Below, one piece after another: positions 1-8,805 of a DNA stretch of 64,000 bases; position 1 is the first letter of the stretch, and each line of letters begins with the position of its first letter. The notes under the pieces are model-generated. The model was not told the DNA's origin. It was given only the letters and a program-made list of their open reading frames with translations, and did no database searches. Source of the stretch: Mesorhizobium sp. M2D.F.Ca.ET.226.01.1.1 (lineage in GTDB: Bacteria; Pseudomonadota; Alphaproteobacteria; Rhizobiales; Rhizobiaceae). Where the stretch lies: NCBI RefSeq assembly GCF_004022705.2, contig NZ_RZOY02000009.1, positions 186,001-250,000 on the forward strand. Reading direction: 5' to 3'. The position numbers were made by a program, and so were the translations under genes.

Positions 1-72
1 GTCGACGGCGCGGAATGGACCGGACGCGGTCTGAAATTCGACGACGAGGTTCTGGATGTCGAGCAGCGCCAT
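1..72 (-). CDS. dppD: Peptide ABC transporter ATP-binding protein, N-terminal fragment
   Basis: Only the first 24 codons are inside the window. They read MALLDIQNLVVEFQTASG and continue in a way typical of DppD/OppD ATPases, which energise uptake of di- or oligopeptides at the inner membrane. The ATG (72-70) shares its A with the stop codon of the dppC gene (TGATG), so translation is probably coupled. The Walker motifs lie outside the window, so the family call rests on the N-terminus and on gene order. Confidence 0.75.
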   Translation of the reverse strand, partial: MALLDIQNLVVEFQTASGPFRAVD

Positions 73-980
73 CACGACCTCCTGAGCTTGGGATCGAGCG
101 CGTCGCGCAGGCCGTCGCCGATCAGGTTGATTGCAAGCACTGTGATGAGGATGGCGAGACCGGGGAAGGTCACCACCCACCAGGCGCGCAGGATGAATTC
201 ACGCGCCGAGGCGAGCATGGTGCCCCATTCCGGCGTCGGCGGCTGGGCGCCGAGACCGAGGAAGCCGAGCGCGGCGGCCTCCAGAATGGCGTTTGAGAAG
301 GACAGCGTGCCCTGGACAATCAACGGCGCCAGGCAGTTGGGCAGGATGGTGGCCAGCATCAGCCTGAGATGGCCGGCGCCGGCGACCTTGGCCGCCACGA
401 CATATTCGCGGCTCTTCTCGGCCATGACGGCGGCGCGCACCAGGCGGGCGAAATGCGGCTGCAGCACTAGCGCGATCGCCAGCATGGCGTTGAACAGGCC
501 CGGGCCGAGGATGGTGACGAGCACCAGCGCCAGCAGCAGCGACGGGAAGGCCAGGATCAGGTCCATGACGCGCATGATCGCGACGTCCACCCAGCCGCGG
601 AAATAGCCGGCCAGCAGGCCGAGCGTGATGCCGCCGGTCAGCGCCAGCGTGACCACGACCGCGCCGATCAGCAGCGAGAAGCGCGCACCATAGAGCAGCC
701 GGGAGAGGATGTCGCGGCCGACCGGGTCGGTGCCAAGCAGATATTGCGTCGAGCCGCCCTGCTGCCAGGCCGGGGGCCTGAGGAACGCGGTCTTGTCCTG
801 CACGTCCGGCGCATAGGGCGCGAGCAGTGGCGCGGAGAGCGCGGCCAGCACCAAAAGAATGAAGACGAACAGGCCGATGACGGCGCCGCGGTTCACCGAG
901 AAATAGTGCCAGAAGGTCTTGAGGCCGGTGAGGCGATCCGGACTGCCTGCGGCCATCGGGGCGATTTCTGTCTGGCTCAT
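72..980 (-). CDS. dppC: Peptide ABC transporter permease (DppC type)
   Basis: This 302-residue inner-membrane permease is the second channel subunit of a dipeptide/oligopeptide importer. A cytoplasmic N-terminus (about 30 residues) is followed by a first membrane helix near residues 33-55 (AVIGLFVFILLVLAALSAPLL). The 'GTDPVGRDILSRLLYGARFSL' region typical of DppC/OppC comes next, then the BPD_transp_1 core with the EAA-like loop EAAALGFLGLGAQPPTPEWG near the C-terminus. It starts immediately after the dppB stop codon and overlaps dppD by one base, as expected for one polycistronic message. The substrate (dipeptide, other peptide or related solute) cannot be told from sequence alone. Confidence 0.9.
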   Translation of the reverse strand: MSQTEIAPMAAGSPDRLTGLKTFWHYFSVNRGAVIGLFVFILLVLAALSAPLLAPYAPDVQDKTAFLRPPAWQQGGSTQYLLGTDPVGRDILSRLLYGARFSLLIGAVVVTLALTGGITLGLLAGYFRGWVDVAIMRVMDLILAFPSLLLALVLVTILGPGLFNAMLAIALVLQPHFARLVRAAVMAEKSREYVVAAKVAGAGHLRLMLATILPNCLAPLIVQGTLSFSNAILEAAALGFLGLGAQPPTPEWGTMLASAREFILRAWWVVTFPGLAILITVLAINLIGDGLRDALDPKLRRS

Positions 981-1988
981 TTATGCTGCCCTGATGCGTG
1001 GGTTGATGACGGCATAGAGCACATCGACGATCAGGTTCACCGCCATGACGATGAGCGCGATCAAAAGCAGGCCCGACTGCACGACGACATAGTCGCGCTT
1101 GAAGATGGAATCGACCATCCACTTGCCGATGCCCGGCCAGGCGAAGATGGTCTCGGTGAGGATCGCGCCCGCAAGCAGCGTGCCGACCTGCAGGCCGATG
1201 GTGGTGACGACCGGGATCAGCGCGTTGCGCAGCGCATGCACGCCGATGACGCGGGCCGCCGACAGGCCCTTGGCGCGCGCGGTGCGGACATAGTCCTCGC
1301 CCAGCACCTCGAGCATGGCCGAGCGCGTCTGGCGCGCGATCACCGCCAGCGGAATGGTGCCAAGCACGATCGCCGGCAGGACGAGATGACTGAGCGCGGA
1401 ACGGAACGCGTCCCACTTGCCGTAGAGCAGGCTGTCGATGGTCATAAAGCCGGTGATCGGCTTGAAGAAGAACTGCAGGCCGATGCGACCCGAGACCGGC
1501 GTCCAGCCGAGATAGCCGGAAAAGAAGATGATGAGCAGCAGGCCCCACCAGAAGATCGGCATGGAATAGCCGACCAGGGCGGTGCCCATCAGCGATTGAT
1601 CGAACCACGAGCCGCGCTTGACGGCGGCGAAGATGCCGGCGGGGATGCCGATGACCATGGCGAAGACCATGGCAAAGAACGACAGCTCCAGCGTCGCCGG
1701 AAAGAGCGTCTTGAACTCCTCGAGCACCGGTCGCTTGGACGAGATGGAGACACCGAAATCGCCGGTGGCGACCTCACCGACATAGCGGGCATACTGCTCC
1801 CATATCGGCAGGTTGAAGCCGAACTGTTGCTTGAGCTCTTCGTAGCGGGCCGGGGCGACGCCATGCTCGCCGGCCATGGCAAGGATCGGATCGCCGGGCA
1901 GCAGCCGGACAAAGGCGAAGGCGCAGATGGTGATGCCGACCAGGGTCGGGATCAGGAGGGCGAATTTGTTGAGAAGATATCGGAGCAT
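981..1988 (-). CDS. dppB: Peptide ABC transporter permease (DppB type)
   Basis: This 335-residue integral membrane permease pairs with DppC to form the channel of a peptide importer. The N-terminus MLRYLLNKFALLIPTLVGI is the usual first helix of DppB/OppB proteins, followed by the periplasmic segment with LLPGDPILAMAGEHG. The EAA loop region (EDYVRTARAKGLS) faces the ATPase. I chose the ATG at 1988; an in-frame TTG two codons upstream (1994) is possible. No good ribosome binding site precedes either start, and a perfect hairpin ends only 9 bases upstream, so initiation may depend on its folding state. Confidence 0.88.
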   Translation of the reverse strand: MLRYLLNKFALLIPTLVGITICAFAFVRLLPGDPILAMAGEHGVAPARYEELKQQFGFNLPIWEQYARYVGEVATGDFGVSISSKRPVLEEFKTLFPATLELSFFAMVFAMVIGIPAGIFAAVKRGSWFDQSLMGTALVGYSMPIFWWGLLLIIFFSGYLGWTPVSGRIGLQFFFKPITGFMTIDSLLYGKWDAFRSALSHLVLPAIVLGTIPLAVIARQTRSAMLEVLGEDYVRTARAKGLSAARVIGVHALRNALIPVVTTIGLQVGTLLAGAILTETIFAWPGIGKWMVDSIFKRDYVVVQSGLLLIALIVMAVNLIVDVLYAVINPRIRAA

Positions 1989-1997
1989 CGTCAAATG

Positions 1998-2033
1998 GAA
2001 CGGGGCGGCGCTGGAATTAGCGCCGCCCCGTTC
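1998..2033 (-). promoter_or_regulatory. Perfect 15-bp hairpin between dppA and dppB
   Basis: Bases 1998-2012 and 2019-2033 are exact reverse complements, with a 6-base loop (2013-2018). No T-run follows on the minus strand, so this is not a typical intrinsic terminator. In binding-protein operons such stems usually protect the upstream message from 3' exonucleases, so that the binding protein is made in excess. Its edge lies next to the dppB start and may also limit ribosome access there. Confidence 0.75.
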
Positions 2034-2039
2034 GCAATA

Positions 2040-3638
2040 TTACTCGGCCTTGTCAACGCCGTCGAAGCGATGAATGCCGAGCGGGTCCATCTTGAAGCCG
2101 CTCACATTGTTGCGAACGACCGCGTAAACCTGGCTGTGCGCGAGCAGGAAAGCCGGAGCTTCCTTGGCGAAGATCACCTGCGCCTGCTCATAGAGCTTGG
2201 TGCGCTCGGCCTGGTCGCTGGTCTTCTTGGCCTTCTGGATCAGATCCTCGAAGTCCTTGTCGCACCAGCTGGAGTAGTTCGAGACGCCGATGGCGGAGCA
2301 GGCGAAGAGGGTGGCGAAGAAATTGTCCGGATCGCCATTGTCGCCGGTCCAGCCGATCTGGAAGGCGCCGGGACGATCCTTCTTCTTGCCCTCGGCGCGA
2401 TACTTGGTCCACTCGTAGTTGACGATCTCCGCCTTGACGCCGACCTTGGCCCAGTCGGCCTGGATCAGCTCGGCCGCGCGCTGGAAGTTCGGATTATACG
2501 GGCGGACGCGGTCGGAGGCCCAGAGCTGGATTTCCTTCAGCCCGGCGGCCTCAAGCACCTTCTTGGCAGCGTCCGGATTGTAGGAATCGAACTTCACATC
2601 CTTGTCCCACGACCACATGGTCGGCGGGATCAGATTCTGCGCCGGCGTAGCGCCGGCATCCTGGAACAGCGACTTGATCAGCGCCTCCCGGTCGATCGCC
2701 TGGTTGAGCGCATGGCGCACTTCCGCCTTGTCGAGCGGCGGGATCGTGGTGTTGTAGCTCATATAGCCGATGTTGAGGCCGGCCTGGTCCAGCAGAGTGA
2801 CGTCCTTGTTGGCCTTGATGGTGGCGAGGTCGGCCGGGTTCGGATAGGGCGCGACATCGCATTCGCCGGCCAGCACCTTCTGAATACGGGCGGTGGCGTC
2901 AGGCGTGATGGCGAAGACGAGATCGTCGATCTTTTCCTTGCCCTTGAAGTAGTCGGGGTGGGCCGCGTAGCGGATGACCGAATCCAGCTGGTAGTCGACG
3001 AACTGGAACGGACCTGTGCCGATCGGTTTGGTCGAGAAGTCGGCCATCTTGCCGTCCTTCTGCAGCTGGTCGGCATATTCCTTCGACACGATCGAAGCGA
3101 AGTCCATGCCGAGATTGGCCAGCATCGGCGCGTTCGGCTCGGTCAGCGTCAGCTTGACGGTGAGGTCGTCGACCTTCTCCCACTTGGCGACGTATTTCGG
3201 CATGTCCATGCCGGTGTAGTAGTCCCAGGTGAGGTTCGGCAAATACTTGTCGCCGTTCCACGGATTTTGCTTGTTGAACTGGCGATCGAAGGAGAAGACG
3301 ACGTCATCGGCGTTGAGGTCGCGCGTCGGCTTGAAATAGTCGGTGGTCTGGAACTTCACACCCGGATGTAGGTGGAAAGTATAGACTAGGCCATCGTCCG
3401 AAATTTCCCACTTGTCGGCAAGACCTGGCTCGACTTCAGTGCCGCCGTGCTTGAACTCGACCAGTCGCGAATAGACCGTGCGCGACGAAGCGTCGAAGTC
3501 GTTACCGCCGGTCGTCGTGCCGGGATCGAAATTGGCCGGCGACGCTTCCGAGCAATAAACAAGCGTCTTAGCACTGGCCATGCCGCTGAGGACGCTTGCA
3601 GCCAGCAACGCGGCTGCAAAAGTCATTGTCTTTTTCAT
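2040..3638 (-). CDS. dppA: Periplasmic peptide-binding protein (DppA type)
   Basis: This 532-residue solute-binding protein of family 5 (SBP_bac_5) delivers peptides to the DppBCD importer. A Sec signal peptide (MKKTMTFAAALLAASVLSGMASA) precedes the mature start KTLVYCSEASP; the YCSEASPxxFDP block and the late SNYSSWCDKDFEDLI block are typical of DppA. I chose the ATG at 3638 because AGGGAG lies a few bases upstream and the signal peptide begins there; a longer reading frame reaches 3701 but adds a non-signal-like sequence. It is the first gene of the operon, and the hairpin downstream would favour higher expression than the permeases. Confidence 0.93.
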   Translation of the reverse strand: MKKTMTFAAALLAASVLSGMASAKTLVYCSEASPANFDPGTTTGGNDFDASSRTVYSRLVEFKHGGTEVEPGLADKWEISDDGLVYTFHLHPGVKFQTTDYFKPTRDLNADDVVFSFDRQFNKQNPWNGDKYLPNLTWDYYTGMDMPKYVAKWEKVDDLTVKLTLTEPNAPMLANLGMDFASIVSKEYADQLQKDGKMADFSTKPIGTGPFQFVDYQLDSVIRYAAHPDYFKGKEKIDDLVFAITPDATARIQKVLAGECDVAPYPNPADLATIKANKDVTLLDQAGLNIGYMSYNTTIPPLDKAEVRHALNQAIDREALIKSLFQDAGATPAQNLIPPTMWSWDKDVKFDSYNPDAAKKVLEAAGLKEIQLWASDRVRPYNPNFQRAAELIQADWAKVGVKAEIVNYEWTKYRAEGKKKDRPGAFQIGWTGDNGDPDNFFATLFACSAIGVSNYSSWCDKDFEDLIQKAKKTSDQAERTKLYEQAQVIFAKEAPAFLLAHSQVYAVVRNNVSGFKMDPLGIHRFDGVDKAE

Positions 3639-4100
3639 TGAGCACTCCCTGATGTTCTCCCAAGCCCCTCTATCAGGCTCGCGAAGGGCGCATATAAGCA
3701 CCGTTTCTTCGCCTTTGGAACACCTCGTTTGCGTACCCCATGGGAAGCAGGAAAAGAATCTAATTTTTGCTCAATCAGAAGAAAAACTGGGTAGTTTTTT
3801 CTGCTCACGACATTATTAACGACGGCATTTTTTTATTGATCGGCCACCTCTCGAAATCGGCCCGCGAGGCGTGAGCAGGCAAGATCAGCCGGTTGTCCGG
3901 GCAGGATCCGGGAGGCCGTCGAAGCACGGGATTTCGACGGCAAATCTTTACCCCTGTTGCCGCGGGGGCAAGACTTGCACGGCCGCCGATAGAGGCAATA
4001 CATAGACGGTGGGCGGGATTTCCCGGAAAATCCGTGACCGGCGTGGAGGACGCTTCGTTGAAGCGGGCGCCCCCAGATCGAAGGCGACAGGGAGAGACAG
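3639..4100. other. Divergent intergenic region dppA / acyl-CoA ligase
   Basis: This 462-base stretch holds no convincing gene. It must contain the minus-strand dppA promoter and the plus-strand promoter of the acyl-CoA ligase gene. The part nearest dppA (about 3700-3840) is clearly AT-richer than its surroundings. It contains an imperfect palindrome, AGAAAAACT (3780-3788) with AGTTTTTTCT (3793-3802), which could be an operator or a weak terminator of an unseen transcript. I could not assign -35/-10 boxes with confidence. Confidence 0.5.
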
Positions 4101-6083
4101 GTGGCAAAAGCAGCCAAGACGACAGCCCCGGCAAAAGCAAAGGCCAAGGCCGCCGCCGAAAGCGACACGCCCAAGGCTGCCAAGGCCGCCGCGCCGAAGG
4201 CCAAAACGACAGCCAAGACAGCGTCCGCAAAGCCAACCTCGAAGCCGGCCGCCAAGCCCGCGAGGGCCAGGGCCAAAGCGGCAGCCGCAAAGGTCAACAA
4301 ACCGGCAGCCGCAAAGGCGGCGGCTGCGAAGCCTGCGCCGGCCCCGAGTGTCGCCAGGCCCGCCGCAAAGGGCCTGCCGAAGGCGATCACCGAGCTCACC
4401 GCCGGCCTGCCGGAAAAGCCGTGGCTGAAAAGCTATCCGAAGAACATGCCGGCCGAGATCGGCGCCCTGCCCTACAAGTCGATCGGCGAGTTCCTGGTCG
4501 GCGCCTGCAAGCAATTCGCCGCACGCCCGGCCTTTGTGTGCATGGGCAAGTCGATCACCTATGCCGAGCTCGAGCGGCTTTCGGCCGCCTTCGGCGCCTA
4601 TCTGCAGGCGAGAGGCCTGGAGAAGGGCGCGCGTGTGGCGCTGATGATGCCCAACGTGCTGCAATATCCGGTGGCTATGATGGGCATACTGCGCGCCGGC
4701 TATACTGTGGTGAACGTCAACCCGCTCTACACTCCGCGCGAACTGGAACACCAGCTAAAGGATTCCGGCGCGCAGGCGATCGTCATCCTCGAGAACTTCG
4801 CCGGCACGCTCCAGGCGGTGATCGCCAGGACGCCGGTGAAGCATGTCATCGTCGCCGCGATGGGCGACATGCTGGGCGGTCTCAAGGGCGCCATCGTCAA
4901 CCTGGTCGTGCGGCGGGTGAAGAAGATGGTTCCGGCTTGGTCGCTGCCCGGCCACGTCAAGTTCAACGCCGTGCTCAAGACGGGCGCGTCGATCGCCTTC
5001 AAGCCGCCGGCGGTCTCCGGCGACGACATCGCCTTCCTGCAATACACGGGCGGCACCACCGGCATCTCGAAGGGCGCGACGCTGTTGCACCGCAACGTGC
5101 TTTCGAACGTCGCGCAGAATTCGCTGTGGGTGGAGGACGCCTATACGGTGAAGCCCAAGCCGGCGCATCTCAACTTCATCTGCGCGCTGCCGCTCTATCA
5201 TATCTTCGCGCTGACGGTGAACGCGCTGATGGGCATGCAGCAGGGCGCGCAGAACGTGTTGATCCCCAACCCGCGCGACATTCCGGGCTTCGTCAAGGAA
5301 CTGGCGAAATACCCGATGCATATCTTCCCCGGCCTCAACACGCTGTTCAACGCGCTGCTCAACAATGAGGAATTCCGCAAGCTAGACTTCAAGCCGCTGA
5401 TCCTGACCTTGGGCGGCGGCATGGCGGTGCAGAAAGGGGTGGCCGAGCGCTGGAAGGCGCTGACCGGCTGCCCGGTGAGCGAAGGCTACGGGCTCTCGGA
5501 AACCTCACCGGTGGCGACCGCCAACAAGTTCAGCTCCAGCGACTTCACCGGCACGATCGGCCTGCCGCTGCCTTCGACCGAGATCGCCATCCGCGACGAC
5601 GACGGCAACAACGTGCCGCTCGGCGAAGTCGGCGAGGTCTGCATCCGCGGGCCGCAGGTGATGGCCGGCTACTGGAACCGCCCGGACGAGACCGCCAAGG
5701 TGATGACCAAGGACGGCTTTTTCAAATCCGGCGACATGGGCTTCATGGACGAGCGCGGCTACACCAAGATCGTCGACCGCAAGAAGGACATGATCCTGGT
5801 CTCCGGCTTCAACGTCTATCCGAACGAGCTGGAGGAAGTGGTGGCGCACCATCCGGGCGTGCTGGAAGTGGCGGCGATCGGCGTGCCGGACGAACATTCC
5901 GGCGAGGTGCCCAAATTGTTCGTTGTCAGGAGGGACCCGGCACTGACGATCGAGACCTTGATGGTCTATTGCCGCGAGAACCTGACCGGCTACAAGCGGC
6001 CGAAATTCATCGAGTTCCGCACCGAGCTGCCCAAGACCCCGGTCGGCAAGATCCTGCGGCGGGCGCTGCGGGACCAGGCTTGA
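4101..6083 (+). CDS. Long-chain acyl-CoA ligase with histone-H1-like N-terminal tail
   Basis: This 660-residue AMP-forming ligase (ANL superfamily) would activate a fatty or other carboxylic acid to its CoA thioester. Residues 1-90 are an Ala/Lys/Pro-rich tail (MAKAAKTTAPAKAKAKAAAE and similar repeats) resembling bacterial histone-H1-like domains. From about residue 95 (LPEKPWLKSYPKNMPAEIG) it reads as a FadD-type enzyme, with the P-loop-like QYTGGTTGISKGATL, the A5 motif GYGLSETSP and the C-terminal lysine region ELPKTPVGKILRRALR. The GTG start at 4101 is fixed by GGAGA at 4091-4095. The catalytic part is complete; the tail is the oddity. The true substrate is unknown. Confidence 0.9.
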   Translation: MAKAAKTTAPAKAKAKAAAESDTPKAAKAAAPKAKTTAKTASAKPTSKPAAKPARARAKAAAAKVNKPAAAKAAAAKPAPAPSVARPAAKGLPKAITELTAGLPEKPWLKSYPKNMPAEIGALPYKSIGEFLVGACKQFAARPAFVCMGKSITYAELERLSAAFGAYLQARGLEKGARVALMMPNVLQYPVAMMGILRAGYTVVNVNPLYTPRELEHQLKDSGAQAIVILENFAGTLQAVIARTPVKHVIVAAMGDMLGGLKGAIVNLVVRRVKKMVPAWSLPGHVKFNAVLKTGASIAFKPPAVSGDDIAFLQYTGGTTGISKGATLLHRNVLSNVAQNSLWVEDAYTVKPKPAHLNFICALPLYHIFALTVNALMGMQQGAQNVLIPNPRDIPGFVKELAKYPMHIFPGLNTLFNALLNNEEFRKLDFKPLILTLGGGMAVQKGVAERWKALTGCPVSEGYGLSETSPVATANKFSSSDFTGTIGLPLPSTEIAIRDDDGNNVPLGEVGEVCIRGPQVMAGYWNRPDETAKVMTKDGFFKSGDMGFMDERGYTKIVDRKKDMILVSGFNVYPNELEEVVAHHPGVLEVAAIGVPDEHSGEVPKLFVVRRDPALTIETLMVYCRENLTGYKRPKFIEFRTELPKTPVGKILRRALRDQA

Positions 6084-6781
6084 ACGAACCTTCCAAGGCA
6101 ACGCGGGAGCGAGGGCGGCTCGATCCGGCGGAATTCATCCGGGCGAACATGCGGCTGACGCCGGTGCCGTCAGTGCCGGAGATCAGGCTCTATCAGGCGC
6201 ATCCCGGCAGCGGCCTGCGGCGGCTGCTCGAACCGGACGACGGCGACGAAGGCGAGGCCGAGCCGCAACCGCCCTACTGGGCCTATGCCTGGGCCGGCGG
6301 CGCTGTGCTGGCCCGCTATATCCTCGACCGTCCGTCGATCGTTGCCGGCAAACGCGTGCTCGACCTCGGCGCCGGCTCGGGGCTGCTCGCCATCGCCGCA
6401 ATGAAAGCCGGAGCGCGCGAGGTGATCGCGGCGGAGATCGACCGCAACGGCGTCGCGGCACTCGGCCTCAACGCGGAAGCCAACGGCATCGCCATCCAGA
6501 TATGCAATGAGGACGTCACCGCCGGTCCGCCGCCGGCGGTCGACCTGGTGCTTGCCGGCGACGTCTTCTACGCGCAGGACGTGGGCCAGCGGATGGTGTC
6601 GTTCCTCGACCGCTGCCTCGCCGCCGGCATCGACGTGCTGGTCGGCGATCCCGGCCGCGCCTGGCTGCCCAGGTCGCGGCTTTGCCTGCTCGCCGAATAT
6701 CATGTGCCGGATGTCGGCGGAAACGGCGGCGGCGAGCCGAAGCCGAGCGCGGTGTTTGCTTTTGTGCCCGACAATCGCTGA
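6080..6781 (+). CDS. Class I SAM-dependent methyltransferase (ETFB lysine methyltransferase-like)
   Basis: This protein is predicted to be 233 residues. It has the SAM-binding motif I VLDLGAGSGLLAIAA followed by the acidic motif II VIAAEID, and the N-terminal block FIRANMRLTPVPSVPEIRLYQA with PPYWAYAWAGG seen in proteins related to METTL20/Nnt1-like protein lysine methyltransferases. I placed the start at a TTG (6080) that overlaps the acyl-CoA ligase stop codon (TTGA), because the conserved FIRAN block lies upstream of the first in-frame ATG (6149). The overlap suggests coupled expression with the ligase. A link to fatty-acid oxidation via electron-transfer flavoprotein is plausible but inferred. 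Confidence 0.75.
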   Translation: MNEPSKATRERGRLDPAEFIRANMRLTPVPSVPEIRLYQAHPGSGLRRLLEPDDGDEGEAEPQPPYWAYAWAGGAVLARYILDRPSIVAGKRVLDLGAGSGLLAIAAMKAGAREVIAAEIDRNGVAALGLNAEANGIAIQICNEDVTAGPPPAVDLVLAGDVFYAQDVGQRMVSFLDRCLAAGIDVLVGDPGRAWLPRSRLCLLAEYHVPDVGGNGGGEPKPSAVFAFVPDNR

Positions 6782-6964
6782 GACCAGGCTCAAAGCCGAT
6801 CGTTGAACGATTTCGACCCTTTGCAGACGATGCTGGTGGAGCTATTGTCCTGTGGCGGATCAAAGGCCGTAAAGCGTCCGGATAAATGGCGCATCGCCTT
6901 GCCGTACAAAATCTCGAACCTTCGTAGCCAATTGGCATAGCAGCTTCGCGAGCTGCGCTTCAGC

Positions 6965-8047
6965 TTGATCAACACCCCTGCAGACCCGGAACTGTTTTCG
7001 AAATTTCGTTGGCCCCGTCGAGGTTCCGGCAACCCCGAGCCTATGACCAACCCAATCTGGACATGGGCCGTTGAGCACCGCCACTCTGCCCACCGTCTGA
7101 ATAAAGCGTTCGGCGGTCCACATTCCAAGGATGTAGGGCCGTGCTGGAGCTTCAGCCGGTACGGGCGCACTGAAACAATGCTGCCGGACGGTCGCCTTGT
7201 CAGGATCGGCGGCGAATATGAAGATTGGTACGATCCGGATTTCTACATCTACAATGATGTGATCGTGACTGATGCGGAGGGTCGCACCGAGATTTTCGGT
7301 TACCCGGACAAGGTCTTTCCACCCACCGATTTCCACACGGCAAATCTCGTTGACGACCGCATATTTATAATGGGGAACCTGTCATATCCGTTTGTTCGGA
7401 CCGGCACGATGCAAGTGCTTGTGTTGGACACGATAAGTTATCGCATCGATCGCTTTCAGACGACTGGCGAAGCGCCGCCGTGGATTCACAAGCATTCTTC
7501 GGAACTCGTGGAAAACGGTCGCGCGATCCTGGTTCGCGGCGGGCTCATCTGCGGATCACAGTGGCCTGCATTGGTCGAAAACATCGACGATTGGCGCCTG
7601 GGCCTCAATACGGGTCGCTGGGAACGACTTACCAGGCGCCCCTGGACGCGATTTACATTCGTTCGCACCGATGGCATGCCCAACCATCTCTATTGGCTTG
7701 GCAGGCTTCTTAAGGATCGCGCCAGGGGCAAAAGCGAGAGCAAAAGCGGCTTTCGAGCCGAATTCCTTCGCGATCTCGGTGCTGACCCGCGACTGGATCT
7801 GCTCGAAACGTTATACGCACCCGACATACCCCACTCGAAGATACCGGAAATTGCTGACGAGTATCGCGTGCATCGCCTATGCGTCGAGGGCGTGACCGTG
7901 CGCTATGTCGAGGGCAGCGACGACATTAAGGTCACGGTCGAAGGTGTCCTTCCCGATCAGACTGTGGAGGCCACCCGTTTGGACCTGCTGACCAAACTGG
8001 AGGCCATCGAGAATGCGTCGATCGACTGTATCACCGTGACGGTCTGA
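6965..8047 (+). CDS. Conserved hypothetical protein, possibly Kelch/beta-propeller-like
   Basis: This protein of about 360 residues has no family I can name with certainty. It contains recurring short strands such as RTETMLPDGRLVRIGGEYEDWYD, DDRIFIMGNLSYP and GRAILVRGGLICG, which resemble Kelch-type blade strands, so a beta-propeller-like fold is possible. It has no signal peptide or membrane segment. The start is uncertain: TTG at 6965 has the longest frame, but ATG at 7043 (MTNPIWTWAVEHR) is an alternative, and neither has a good ribosome binding site. An in-frame stop lies just upstream. The region looks AT-richer than its neighbours, which may mean recent acquisition. Confidence 0.65.
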   Translation: MINTPADPELFSKFRWPRRGSGNPEPMTNPIWTWAVEHRHSAHRLNKAFGGPHSKDVGPCWSFSRYGRTETMLPDGRLVRIGGEYEDWYDPDFYIYNDVIVTDAEGRTEIFGYPDKVFPPTDFHTANLVDDRIFIMGNLSYPFVRTGTMQVLVLDTISYRIDRFQTTGEAPPWIHKHSSELVENGRAILVRGGLICGSQWPALVENIDDWRLGLNTGRWERLTRRPWTRFTFVRTDGMPNHLYWLGRLLKDRARGKSESKSGFRAEFLRDLGADPRLDLLETLYAPDIPHSKIPEIADEYRVHRLCVEGVTVRYVEGSDDIKVTVEGVLPDQTVEATRLDLLTKLEAIENASIDCITVTV

Positions 8048-8077
8048 TCGTTGCCAGGCGGCCGGCGGCCAGGGTTC

Positions 8078-8800
8078 TTAGATGGTCTCCTTGACCCGCG
8101 CAGTTAGAAAACCCGGCAGGTCGGCAACCGAATCCAGGATTATGTCCGCCATCGGTGCCAGCGAGTCGCGGGTGCCTGTTCCTGACAAGACGCCCACCGC
8201 CAGGCCGCAGCCGCCGGCGCGCGCCATTTCGAGGTCGTGGCGGTTGTCGCCGACCATGGCGATCTCGCCGGGCTTCAGCCCGGTCAGATCGCAGAAGGCG
8301 ACGACCGTGTCCGGCGCCGGCTTCGGATTGGCCACCGCATCATAGCCGAAAGCGGCGTCGAAGAGCTGCGCGACACCGAGCGTGGCCAGCGTCTTCTCGG
8401 CGCCGCTGGTGGAATCGTTGGTGGCGACGCCCATGCGGTAGGATCGCTTGTGCAGCGTGCGCAGCGAATCGATGACGCCGGGAAGCGCTACCGCCATCGA
8501 GGAGCCCTGCACCGAGGTGATCTCGTTGAAGCGGGAAACGGCCAGCAGTTGATCCTCGTTGGACAGGCGCGGGAACCAGAGCTCGACGACATCCATGTTT
8601 GAGCCGGATGCGAAGATCGAATCGGGCTTGAAGCGCTTGGTGGCGAAGTCGAAGCCGGCGGCGGCGAGCAACCTGTCGGCCTTCCAGCGATCGCCTTCGG
8701 CGGCGTCCATGGCCATGAAATCGGCGATGCCGAGCCAGGTTGCGTTGAAATCGACAAGTGTCCCATCCTTGTCGAAGAGGATTCCCTTGATATCTGCCAA
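8078..8800 (-). CDS. HAD-family phosphatase (phosphoglycolate-phosphatase-like)
   Basis: This 240-residue hydrolase of the haloacid dehalogenase superfamily removes phosphate from a small substrate. Motif I is FDKDGTLVD (nucleophile Asp10, general acid Asp12), motif II is VATNDST, the motif III lysine lies in NPKPAPD and motif IV is MVGDNRHDLEMA. The helical cap between motifs I and II makes it a subclass IA enzyme like Gph. The start is a TTG at 8800 with GGAG overlapping the end of pgi, so it is probably co-transcribed and translated after pgi. Its natural substrate is not shown by the sequence. Confidence 0.85.
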   Translation of the reverse strand: MADIKGILFDKDGTLVDFNATWLGIADFMAMDAAEGDRWKADRLLAAAGFDFATKRFKPDSIFASGSNMDVVELWFPRLSNEDQLLAVSRFNEITSVQGSSMAVALPGVIDSLRTLHKRSYRMGVATNDSTSGAEKTLATLGVAQLFDAAFGYDAVANPKPAPDTVVAFCDLTGLKPGEIAMVGDNRHDLEMARAGGCGLAVGVLSGTGTRDSLAPMADIILDSVADLPGFLTARVKETI

Positions 8801-8805
8801 TCCTG

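Noticed and set aside
744..3371. An 875-codon plus-strand reading frame opposite dppB/dppA
   Set aside because: It is the antisense shadow of clear peptide-transporter genes, rich in Asp, Arg, Glu and Gly as expected from high-GC third-position bias, and resembles no protein.
3780..3802. An AT-rich hairpin with a T-run in the dppA upstream region
   Set aside because: No transcript ends there in either direction that I can support, so it is described only as a possible operator.
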